Shown here: in pieces, positions 1 to 7,549 of the stretch | How the letters are laid out: each line of letters begins with the position of its first letter | Position numbering within the stretch: position 1 is the stretch's first letter | NCBI RefSeq assembly: GCF_014696435.1 | Contig: NZ_JACJQG010000020.1 | Coordinates: forward strand, 54,103 to 118,102 | DNA from: Calothrix anomala FACHB-343 | GTDB taxonomy: Bacteria > Cyanobacteriota > Cyanobacteriia > Cyanobacteriales > Nostocaceae | DNA: 64,000 nucleotides | Direction: 5' to 3' | Notes under the pieces: generated by a model | Told to the model about the DNA's origin: nothing | The model's database searches: none | What the model saw: only the letters and a program-made list of their open reading frames with translations | Made by a program: the position numbers and the translations under genes

Positions 1-3
1 CGT

Positions 4-32
4 GTCAGTTGTCAATTGTCAGTTGTCAGTTG
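4..32. repeat. Heptamer tandem repeat (TTGTCAG type)
   Basis: Direct repeats of a 7-base unit related to TTGTCAG open the window. The same family recurs at about 4801-4910, 12711-12757 and 48040-48062. Such short tandem repeats are well known from intergenic DNA of heterocystous cyanobacteria. Confidence 0.8.
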
Positions 33-167
33 TTTTTTGAAAGGAGTCTAATACCCCATCCATGTCTTGAAAAATTCACATCTAAGGAAGCCTTATCTCT
101 GACTTTTCGCTTTATGGGTGGTTTTTACAAATCTTTGCTACTGACCACTGACTACTGAACTACTGAC

Positions 168-199
168 AAAACTCCATCCCTTTATAGGTGGAGTTTTTT
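168..199 (+). terminator. Intrinsic terminator of an upstream gene outside the window
   Basis: An 8-bp perfect stem (AAACTCCA at 169-176, TGGAGTTT at 189-196) runs into a T tract at 194-199. No gene precedes it in the window, so it probably ends a plus-strand gene lying left of position 1. Confidence 0.6.
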
Positions 200-793
200 A
201 TTCACTTAAGAGAACTACTGAAACAGAGTATGAGTGCGTTGTCAAGCCAATTTTGATATATTTTCAGAATTTCCGTCTTTTTTCTCGCTCATGCTCTGTC
301 ATCAAGGTGTAAGTCCTGGACTGAAGTCTTGAATTCAAAACAATGCGCATCAAAAAATTAATACCATAGACTATTAGTTCATTTTTCTACAATCCAGAGA
401 AAAGAACTGACAATCTCAGACTAAAGTATAGGTGAAGAACTGATTCACCCATCAAGATTAATAACAATTTGCTATTACTGAGTCAAGAAGTAATAATTTT
501 TACTTAATACTCATTTTGCTCCTAACTTGAGTAGATTAAATTTAACATGAGGAACAAGTTAACAAGATCTCCAGTCTTGTATTTAAGGTTTTATTAAGCA
601 TTGGGATAGGATAAGTAGTATTTGTTGAACTTCATTAATATGTTAAGCTGGACGTAGAACATTAACTAAATATCAGTAAAATAAAATACTAGTATTTAAC
701 TAGATATTTTGTAGAAAAAAATTGGCTGCGTAAATAATCTTTACTTTTTGTTAGTAGTTAAAATTATCAAGTAACTAGGATCGGTTCGATCAA
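200..793. other. Gene-free leader region before the kinase gene
   Basis: About 590 AT-rich bases with stop codons in all frames and no convincing short gene. It probably holds the promoter of the kinase gene at 794, but no clear -35/-10 pair stands out. A Shine-Dalgarno-like AGGA sits at 777-780, ahead of the ATG at 794. Confidence 0.4.
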
Positions 794-2965
794 ATGACAT
801 CCCCACCATCTTCAAATTCTTGGAATGGGCGCTTTATTGGTGACAACCAGCGATACCGTTTAGACAAACGGTTAGCGGGTGGTGGTATGGGAGAAGTTTT
901 CCTAGCAATGGATACCCGTGTCGGTCAACATGTAGCGTTAAAGTTACTCAAAGATACCCTTGTAGCATCCCAGGAGATGCGCAAGCGCTTTGAACGAGAA
1001 ATCGCAGTTTGTGCGGCACTACAAAGCGACCATATTGTCAAAATTAGTGATTGTGGGGTAACTGTTGAAGGGTATCCATTTTATGTAATGGAGTATCTGC
1101 GCGGACAAACCCTCAGACAATTATTACTGCGGGAAAAGCGGTTATCTGTAGAGCGGACGGTAAGTATTATTGCTCAAGTTTGCAAAGGTTTACAGTTAGC
1201 TCACGCAGGTGTAACTTTACAACGGGATGGTGGTAAAACTGCGGAGCATATTCAAGTAATTCACCGCGACCTCAAGCCCGATAATATCTTTTTAGTCCCC
1301 ACCGATTTGGGAGAGTGGGTGAAAATTTTGGATTTTGGCGTGGCGAAAATCCGCAATGACTCTTCCGAACAAACTAATATTACCAATACGTTTATTGGTA
1401 CGTTTCGCTACGCCGCACCAGAACAAATTCAAAGCGATAAAAATCTAGATGCGCGAGCGGATATTTATAGTTTGGGATTGATTCTCTATGAAATGTTGAG
1501 TGCAGCCGATCCCTTTGGTTTAGGTATCAAAGCTAATAATATCAGCGAGGCTTCTTGGGTATTAGCTCATGCTTACGAACCGCCGAAACCATTGCGGGAG
1601 CAACCAGGGTGTGAATATATCCCCGAACAACTAGAGGCGGTAATTCTCAAATGTCTGCAAAAGAATCCCAAGAACCGCTTTGGTTGTGTGGCTGAATTAG
1701 ATGAAGCTTTGCAAGCTGCGGCTAAAGCGGGTGCAGGTAATGTGGGTAACGTGGATTATGACGAAGCGATCGCGCTTTATCCCACAGTACCCAGACCAAC
1801 ACCTGATTCGGAAACCATACCCAGAGTAGTAACGCCAGAGGCAGGTAATCTTGATGATACCATACCACCTTCACCAGCTATATATCAGCCAGGGTTAGAT
1901 AACGAAACTATACCGCGAGCGATCGCGCCAGAGGAACAAAATTCAGGAGAAGATGAAACCATCTTGCGCTTGCGACCTTTGCAGCATCAAAATCTTGATG
2001 ACGACACTATAGCGCGACCAGTAATCCAAATTGAACCGAGCAAAGGACAGAATGAAACCATTCCCCGTCCCCAACCTTTTGTGAATCAAGGTTCAGACCA
2101 TCAAACTATACCGCGATCGCAGACACCAATTGTCAACAACCGTCCAGAGGGGACAATTTTTCAACCCCGTCCTGGACAAAATCACGGTGCAAATCATGAT
2201 GAAACTGTACCGCGTTCAGGAGAATCTGCGCCAAGTCCAGGACAAGATGAAACGATTCCTCGTCCCCAACCTTTTGTTAATCAAGGTTCTGATAGAGAAA
2301 CCGTACCACGACCTTTACAACAGTTTGTGCAAAATCAGCCAGAAGGGACAATTTTTCAACCCCGTCCCCAACCACAGCCAGAAAATACTCCTGTAACTCC
2401 TCCCCAGACAGGTAAACCAGAAGGGACGATTTTTCAACCCCGTCCCCAACCACAGCCAGAAAATACCCCTGTAACTCCTCCCCAGACAGGTAAACCAGAG
2501 GGGACAATTTTTCAACCCCGTCCCCAACCACAGCCAGAAAATACTCCTGTAACTCCTCCTCAGCCGGGTAAACCAGAGGGGACAATTTTCCAACCCCGTC
2601 CCCAACCACAGCCAGAAAATACCCCTGTAACTCCTCCTCAGCCGGGTAAACCAGAGGGGACAATTTTCCAACCCCGTCCCCAACCAGTAACAGAAGGGAC
2701 AATTTTTCAACCCCGTTCCCAACCAGTAACAGAAGGGACAATTTTTCAACCCCGTTCCCAAAGCATACCAGAGGAGACAATTTTTGAGCCAAAGAAAAAC
2801 CAAGGTACGGCGCAGCCAGTTCCTAGTAATTTTTGGCGGGTTATCGGGATAGTTTTGGCGATTGGATTTGCTTTAGGTGCGGTTATTTATCTATATCCAC
2901 ATCTAAAACCAAAGCAAGAAACTAATCAGAACAGTTTGCAAAATCTTAACTACCATCAGTGGTAG
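794..2965 (+). CDS. Transmembrane Ser/Thr protein kinase with Thr-rich repeat tail
   Basis: PknB-type (Hanks) kinase, 723 residues. The kinase domain spans about residues 21-310. It has a Gly-rich loop (AGGGMGEV), Lys50, the HRD loop at 157-159, DFG at 180-182 and an APEQ segment, so all catalytic residues are present and activity is expected. A Pro/Thr-rich tail of about 350 residues follows, with some 20 copies of an (acidic/Gly)-T-I/V-x motif such as ETIPR and EGTIFQPR. Within it lie four 26-residue repeats and then 13-residue repeats. A single membrane helix at about 688-710 places the kinase in the cytoplasm and leaves a short C-terminal periplasmic end. The stop lies 9 bp from the end of the convergent mrpB. 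The tail threonines look like candidate autophosphorylation or FHA-docking sites (inference). The protein substrate is unknown. Confidence 0.93.
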   Translation: MTSPPSSNSWNGRFIGDNQRYRLDKRLAGGGMGEVFLAMDTRVGQHVALKLLKDTLVASQEMRKRFEREIAVCAALQSDHIVKISDCGVTVEGYPFYVMEYLRGQTLRQLLLREKRLSVERTVSIIAQVCKGLQLAHAGVTLQRDGGKTAEHIQVIHRDLKPDNIFLVPTDLGEWVKILDFGVAKIRNDSSEQTNITNTFIGTFRYAAPEQIQSDKNLDARADIYSLGLILYEMLSAADPFGLGIKANNISEASWVLAHAYEPPKPLREQPGCEYIPEQLEAVILKCLQKNPKNRFGCVAELDEALQAAAKAGAGNVGNVDYDEAIALYPTVPRPTPDSETIPRVVTPEAGNLDDTIPPSPAIYQPGLDNETIPRAIAPEEQNSGEDETILRLRPLQHQNLDDDTIARPVIQIEPSKGQNETIPRPQPFVNQGSDHQTIPRSQTPIVNNRPEGTIFQPRPGQNHGANHDETVPRSGESAPSPGQDETIPRPQPFVNQGSDRETVPRPLQQFVQNQPEGTIFQPRPQPQPENTPVTPPQTGKPEGTIFQPRPQPQPENTPVTPPQTGKPEGTIFQPRPQPQPENTPVTPPQPGKPEGTIFQPRPQPQPENTPVTPPQPGKPEGTIFQPRPQPVTEGTIFQPRSQPVTEGTIFQPRSQSIPEETIFEPKKNQGTAQPVPSNFWRVIGIVLAIGFALGAVIYLYPHLKPKQETNQNSLQNLNYHQW
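2339..2787 (+). repeat. 78-bp in-frame minisatellite in the kinase gene
   Basis: Units begin at 2339, 2417, 2495, 2573 and 2651. The first four are 78 bp (26 residues: PEGTIFQPRPQPQPENTPVTPPQ plus 3, given here only as a unit), followed by shorter 39-bp units that keep only the EGTIFQPR core. The copies are nearly identical at the DNA level, which indicates recent duplication. Confidence 0.9.
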
Positions 2966-2974
2966 TTATGTGGC

Positions 2975-3637
2975 TTACAATAACCCCCGATAGCGAATAA
3001 ACACCAAAATCACTGCCCAAGAACCTAAGGCGACTTTGACAGCAACTAAGATATTCAGTATGGGAAGCACTCCACCACTGAACAGCGCGCCCATCTCGCC
3101 ATGTGGTAACTCTATCCCCATCAGGGTGATTGCTGCCAGAATAATAAATACGAGAACTGAAACTTTCTCCCATATAGCCGCATACCAGCGCTGATAAATA
3201 GCTTGCATCCATTCTGTTGATGAGGTAATCGCAATCAAGCCGATAGCTGTTCCCCCCGCTACCCCAGATGCAAAACCACCACCGGGGCTGAGATGTCCGC
3301 GAATCGCTAATTCAATACTTACCATCGTAGCGATGGTGGCTCCTAGACGCGCCAGTACAATAGATGGTTGATCGGTAAACTGATAGATAGAGCAAGAAGG
3401 CCTTTCATTCGCCAGTAGAAAGTAAGCACCCATAATCGCAATGGTAAATACTACTACCTCAAAAATCGTGTCATAGAGGCGATTACGGAGAATGACGACT
3501 GTGACAGCGTTGGGGATACCCCCATCTTTAACAATGGCATCTACAATCGAAAAATCTGGTATTTGTGGGGCTGCATTGGGAAAAAATAGCATTTTAACAT
3601 ATAAAGCTATGCCTGCGGCGATGTAGATCCATTTCAC
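2975..3637 (-). CDS. mrpB: Na+/H+ antiporter subunit MrpB
   Basis: Membrane protein of 220 residues. Its C-terminal half matches the MnhB/MrpB family, including the RGHLSPGGGFASGV segment and several hydrophobic helices. It is the last gene of the mrp operon, and its start overlaps the preceding gene's stop by 4 bp (ATGA), which suggests translational coupling. Mrp complexes exchange external H+ for Na+ (in some species K+ or Ca2+), and cyanobacterial mrp mutants are known to be sodium or alkali sensitive. The N-terminal ~70 residues go beyond the minimal MnhB domain and resemble the C-terminal part that large MrpA proteins carry (inference). Confidence 0.85.
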   Translation of the reverse strand: MKWIYIAAGIALYVKMLFFPNAAPQIPDFSIVDAIVKDGGIPNAVTVVILRNRLYDTIFEVVVFTIAIMGAYFLLANERPSCSIYQFTDQPSIVLARLGATIATMVSIELAIRGHLSPGGGFASGVAGGTAIGLIAITSSTEWMQAIYQRWYAAIWEKVSVLVFIILAAITLMGIELPHGEMGALFSGGVLPILNILVAVKVALGSWAVILVFIRYRGLL

Positions 3638-4257
3638 TGCTGTACCTCCCCTGAATCTGTGACATTTACATAAGTTAGTTTGATCGCTGGTGATGTAAGT
3701 TCGGTTTGGATAATTTCATAGATGCGTTTGAGTCTGACGGTGGTGTGACACAACTGACTGGTATCAACACTGCTCATATCCTCTGAATCTATCTGTTTTG
3801 CTGGTATACAAGTGGCGTGAACCTCTTTTTCCATCAGCGCCCGTTCTAAGGCTTGGGTATTAGGATAGGGAACTAATTCGACGCGCATGTGCCATTTACG
3901 AAAAATTTTGCGTAAATCGGCGATTAATTGCCCCAAATCAGGGTCGGCTGCGACTTTAGCGAGGGTATCTTTATCTGTTGGCGATAATTCCTGTGTGAGT
4001 ACACCCAGACGCATCACCAAGGATGAACGCACCGCTACCGCATAGAGGGTAATTGCCAACATTGTGCCTACTAATGCTTCGGTTAAAGCCACATCAGCAG
4101 CTCCTAAAAGGGCATATAACATGGCGGCGACGGCTCCTAAAATGCCACGAATTACTAAGGCGTGGTAGGGATTAGCTTGGGTGACTACCATCGACGCAGC
4201 TAAGGGTAGCAAGGCTGTGATGGCATAAATATAGGTATCATTCATAACTTTCATCAT
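3634..4257 (-). CDS. MrpA C-terminal-like / DUF4040 (MbhD-like) antiporter subunit
   Basis: 207 residues. The hydrophobic N-terminal half has the MbhD/DUF4040 signature around ALLGAADVALTEALVG, which in classical MrpA forms part of the C-terminal extension. The C-terminal half, about 100 residues, is soluble and of unknown role. In cyanobacterial mrp clusters this gene sits in the 'mrpA' position although the ~500-residue NuoL-like part of MrpA is missing. The start overlaps mrpG by 20 bp. A second Met at residue 5 (4245) is an alternative start. The gene is co-transcribed with mrpG and mrpB judging from the overlaps. Confidence 0.8.
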   Translation of the reverse strand: MMKVMNDTYIYAITALLPLAASMVVTQANPYHALVIRGILGAVAAMLYALLGAADVALTEALVGTMLAITLYAVAVRSSLVMRLGVLTQELSPTDKDTLAKVAADPDLGQLIADLRKIFRKWHMRVELVPYPNTQALERALMEKEVHATCIPAKQIDSEDMSSVDTSQLCHTTVRLKRIYEIIQTELTSPAIKLTYVNVTDSGEVQQ

Positions 4258-4516
4258 TGGGGGAACAGTATGCCAACACGTAGCCCAACATAGTATTCCA
4301 AATGGCTAAGGAAATAATGGCGAGGAGGAGCAGCGGCCATTTGCTGGGTATCTTTAATAACAGCCCGAACATGATACTCATGGAGCCGAGAGTATCTGCT
4401 ACCGAGAGACTATGGAGCTTGAATAAGAGCGATCGCTTTCCCAACAGATGAGAAGTTCCCCAAAAGGAAAAAAAGATGCCAACGCCAATGCAGCTATAAC
4501 TCAAGATATCGATCAT
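4238..4516 (-). CDS. mrpG: Na+/H+ antiporter subunit MrpG
   Basis: Small hydrophobic protein of 92 residues with three predicted helices and the MnhG-type pattern (GTSHLLG-like entry, SVADTLGSMSIMFGLLL). It lies 14 bp after mrpF and overlaps the next gene. MrpG is a small membrane subunit of the Mrp antiporter complex; its individual role is not well defined. Confidence 0.85.
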   Translation of the reverse strand: MIDILSYSCIGVGIFFSFWGTSHLLGKRSLLFKLHSLSVADTLGSMSIMFGLLLKIPSKWPLLLLAIISLAIWNTMLGYVLAYCSPNDESYE

Positions 4517-4530
4517 AGGATTAATTTAGA

Positions 4531-4794
4531 TTAATTTGATACATCGCTCAAACGTTTGAGTACATGGGCTAACAGCATCAACGCCGCATTTCCCACACTG
4601 AGAATAATTACCCCAACCACACCGATCATCCAATCATCACGTAATACCGATACCACCAAGATGAGAATTGATGCTTTAGTGGCGATACTCGCAAATGCTA
4701 GTAATTTCTGCCAAACATCCTCATCTCGCCATGCTTCATACATCGGTATCAGCATCGCCAAAATCATCGCGATCGCAATTAAATTTAGATTCAT
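4531..4794 (-). CDS. mrpF: Na+/H+ antiporter subunit MrpF
   Basis: 87-residue protein with three hydrophobic helices at about 5-20, 34-50 and 56-78, fitting the MnhF/MrpF family. It follows mrpE in the operon but, unlike all other junctions, is separated from it by 158 bp of tandem repeats (4801-4945). No strong ribosome binding site is visible because the repeats come within a few bases of the ATG. Confidence 0.82.
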   Translation of the reverse strand: MNLNLIAIAMILAMLIPMYEAWRDEDVWQKLLAFASIATKASILILVVSVLRDDWMIGVVGVIILSVGNAALMLLAHVLKRLSDVSN

Positions 4795-4800
4795 GTTTTA

Positions 4801-4945
4801 TTGGTTAGTTGTCAGTTGTCAGAGACGCGATTCATCGCGTCTGTACAATCGTCATTTGTCAGTTGTCAGAGACGCGATGAACCCTTGTCTGTACAAATCC
4901 TCATTTGTCCTCCTTGTCTCCCTTGTCTCCCTTTTCCCCCTTCTC
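4801..4945. repeat. Tandem repeats inserted between mrpE and mrpF
   Basis: Two ~50-bp direct copies (4811-4860 and 4858-4909) share a TTGTCAG heptamer run, a GAGACGCGAT module and a CTGTACAA segment. A run of 9-base CCTTGTCTC-like units follows to about 4945. The first copy contains the small palindrome GACGCGAT-TC-ATCGCGTC. Similar modules occur at 61200-61230 and 62470-62515. Confidence 0.85.
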
Positions 4946-4952
4946 CCTCTCT

Positions 4953-5378
4953 TCATGGCGATGAAACATCAGTACTGCCTGAGGACAAACTCTGGGGTTT
5001 GCGTCGTCGTACTCGGTGTACTTCGTACAAACCATCCTCTGTGTATTTAACGACGATTGTTTTGGGTGTAAAGGTAATCAAAAATATATCGAGAAATATC
5101 AAAGCTGGCGTGCGGTTGGGTTTGACTTGTTCTATCGTTATCTCTTCGTAGTTGTGGGGACGAAAGATAATTTCCAAAGCCTCCATATAAGCTTGGGGAA
5201 TGGCTACTAAGACTTCACCCAGTACGCGCAGCCAATCTTGTAATGCTTCCTTCGCTTTCTGTCTACCTGGTAAGAGAAAAGCAATGCTGATACCAATCAT
5301 GATATTGGCTGGACTTAAATCAGCCGTCAGCAAAAACCAGATAACTAATCGCAATATCAAATTTAAATGCCCAACCAT
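4953..5378 (-). CDS. mrpE: Na+/H+ antiporter subunit MrpE
   Basis: 141 residues, MnhE/MrpE family: an N-terminal hydrophobic pair (LNLILRLVIWFLL and NIMIGISIAFLL), then a soluble part with the family-typical EALEIIFRP and VKPNRTPALI. It overlaps mrpD by 16 bp. Its 3' end lies next to the repeat block, and the last ~15 residues (after RRRKPQ) may be lineage-specific. MrpE is an accessory subunit needed for full antiport. Confidence 0.87.
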   Translation of the reverse strand: MVGHLNLILRLVIWFLLTADLSPANIMIGISIAFLLPGRQKAKEALQDWLRVLGEVLVAIPQAYMEALEIIFRPHNYEEITIEQVKPNRTPALIFLDIFLITFTPKTIVVKYTEDGLYEVHRVRRRKPQSLSSGSTDVSSP

Positions 5379-6802
5379 GCAAATCCCTTCCAGAACAGCA
5401 AGATTAAAATGAGACTCATGACACCAATCAGATGATCAAATTCCTCTAAAACCCGAGGTAATTTGACTACTGTATGTTTAAAAATCAACAAGTAAGCTAA
5501 CCAGCCGATACCAATGGTGGCGAGGGGTTTAATGATATTTGTCAGGCTATAGGCTTCGTAATACACCACATTGGCGACAATCAACCCAACTATTAATAAG
5601 CTGACTGCAGGCCAAAATCCCGGCTTGACTTTTCCTGTCCCCCCTCGTGGGAGAAAGATAAATTTGGCAAAGGAGATTGCAGTACCTAAAGCAGCAATAT
5701 TCATCACAATTACTTGCCAAGGTAATAAATTCTTTGATGTTAATACCTTTGCTCCAAAACCAGATAACATGGGAAAACCGGAAATTGAGAAGCTGGCAAT
5801 TACCAAGGCAATCCAAATCGAGTTACTTAAAGGTTGATGTTGGAGTTCCTTGAAGTTACGACTCGGTAAAGCCCCAGCAATTAAAAACAATGCCGATTTC
5901 ACCAAACCATGTGTCAGGGCATAAAAACCAGCAACAACCGGTGCAGCCAGGATAAAGCCTAACTGGGAAACGGTGTGAAAGGCCAGCATTCGCTTGGTAT
6001 CCTTTTCAAACACGGCATAAAATACCCCTAGCAACGCCGTACCAACGCCAAAAATTCTCACGATGGTATCTACTTCTTCCACCATCAAAGCGCACCGCAC
6101 TAAGGGATAGACACCGGCTTTGACTACAATCCCGGAAAGCATGGCGGAAACCGGGGTTTCTGATTCGGAATGTGTCAAAGGTAACCATAAACCAGAGACG
6201 AAAATACCGCCTTTGGTGACTAAGCCGAGGAAAATCAGTGCCAAAGCCTCTGGTGGAGCGACACGCAGACCAGCAAAACTAAAGGAATGATGGGCTTGAT
6301 ATACCAGCACCGCACCCACCAAATAAAACAGCATGGCGACGTTGCTCACAAATAGATAGCGTAAGGCTACCCAAATTGATCTGTCAGTCCGGGGATAGGC
6401 TATTAACAGAAAAGCCGCAATCCCGCTCACCTCTAAGGCTACGTACAAGCTGATTAAATCGGAACAAGCAAAGGCGGCATTTATACTGCCATGTAAAATG
6501 ATTGTCTGGGCGTAAAAAAAAGCTGTTTTATCGCTGTACCAACAGTAGAGAATGACTGCCGCCGTAACTATGGCATTGGTTAAAATAAAATAGCCACTGA
6601 GTTGATCGATTGTTAAATTAACACCGAAATGATCTAATAATTGCAGTTCCAGAGGCGATCGCTCAACAAATACCAGCGCCGCATAGCCTGCGGTCGCTAA
6701 ACTAACGCATAAAGCTAAATATTTGTCAAGCTTGGGGAGTAAATAAATTACAAACCCCAGAAAAAACGGTAAGACAATCCAGGCGATCGTAATGTTAGTC
6801 AT
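5363..6802 (-). CDS. mrpD: Na+/H+ antiporter subunit MrpD (NuoN/NuoM-like)
   Basis: Polytopic membrane protein of 479 residues from the proton-translocating antiporter family shared with complex I (NuoL/M/N). It shows the conserved TKGG lysine, the HSE segment followed by SAMLSGIVVKAGVYPLVR, and the DTKRMLAFHTVSQLG loop. It is the only large antiporter-like subunit in this operon, so it should carry the ion path. It overlaps mrpC by 4 bp at its start and mrpE by 16 bp at its end. Confidence 0.9.
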   Translation of the reverse strand: MTNITIAWIVLPFFLGFVIYLLPKLDKYLALCVSLATAGYAALVFVERSPLELQLLDHFGVNLTIDQLSGYFILTNAIVTAAVILYCWYSDKTAFFYAQTIILHGSINAAFACSDLISLYVALEVSGIAAFLLIAYPRTDRSIWVALRYLFVSNVAMLFYLVGAVLVYQAHHSFSFAGLRVAPPEALALIFLGLVTKGGIFVSGLWLPLTHSESETPVSAMLSGIVVKAGVYPLVRCALMVEEVDTIVRIFGVGTALLGVFYAVFEKDTKRMLAFHTVSQLGFILAAPVVAGFYALTHGLVKSALFLIAGALPSRNFKELQHQPLSNSIWIALVIASFSISGFPMLSGFGAKVLTSKNLLPWQVIVMNIAALGTAISFAKFIFLPRGGTGKVKPGFWPAVSLLIVGLIVANVVYYEAYSLTNIIKPLATIGIGWLAYLLIFKHTVVKLPRVLEEFDHLIGVMSLILILLFWKGFAWLGI

Positions 6803-7134
6803 GGGGTATTATTTTTTTCGATCTCGTTACTTTCCAAGGTCGGATTATCCCGTGCTAGTTTCATCACGCCAACCAACATCACAGCCTGAATTGACAGTCC
6901 GATCACAATCGCCGTCAAGATTACCGCTTGGGGAACCGGATCGGCATATTCGCTATTTTGGACATTACCAATAATCGGCGTGACTAGACCATTTCGCGAT
7001 GCAACTAGCACATAATAGGCAATAACCCCCGTACTCATGACATCCATAGAAATGATCTTCATGACCAGGTTTTTTTTCAGAATGATGCCGAAAAATCCGC
7101 ACAGTACTGTTGCAAATATGTACGCTTCTAACAC
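6799..7134 (-). CDS. mrpC: Na+/H+ antiporter subunit MrpC (NuoK-like)
   Basis: 111 residues with three hydrophobic helices, matching NuoK/MrpC. The signature DPVPQAVILTAIVIG segment is present at about residues 65-80. It is the first gene of the mrp operon on the minus strand and joins mrpD through an ATGA overlap. The operon promoter should lie in 7135-7300. In the complex MrpC sits beside MrpD and links it to the rest of the pump. Confidence 0.9.
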   Translation of the reverse strand: MLEAYIFATVLCGFFGIILKKNLVMKIISMDVMSTGVIAYYVLVASRNGLVTPIIGNVQNSEYADPVPQAVILTAIVIGLSIQAVMLVGVMKLARDNPTLESNEIEKNNTP

Positions 7135-7549
7135 GGGAATAGGTTGTTAATTAAAGGTTGGCGGCTCAGATGTTAATCTGAGATTGATTGTCACTCTCAA
7201 CAAGTATTTTCGCTTATTTAGGGATTGATTTTTTACCACTTCCCATTGCATTTCTAATGCAAATCATTGATGCGAGTCTATGGCAAAGTGGTAATATACC
7301 TAGCAATATTCAATTATAACCTGTTATGCATTTCAATGTTGACGGTTAACGGTTGACTGTTGACCATGCCCCATGCCCCATGCCCCATGCCCAATGCCCC
7401 ATGTCCTATGCCCCATGCCCATTTTCATAGACAATATATTCAGTAATAAACTTTTGCTGAGAAATCTCCAGGTGCTATTGTCAAAAATTGTGTTATTTAT
7501 TACTTTCTAATAATGCTGACTCCGCAGCATTAATTAATATTAAATTTCT
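7135..7549. other. Divergent intergenic region with heptamer repeats
   Basis: This 415-bp gap should contain the promoters of mrpC (minus) and the Ig/WD40 gene at 7550 (plus). About 7339-7422 is a mosaic of GTTGAC-type and CCCCATG/CCCAATG heptamers. No riboswitch or clear operator was recognised. Confidence 0.5.

Noticed and set aside
2277-2803. Open frames on the minus strand inside the kinase gene
   Set aside because: They arise only from the in-frame repeats of the kinase tail and have no ribosome sites or family resemblance.
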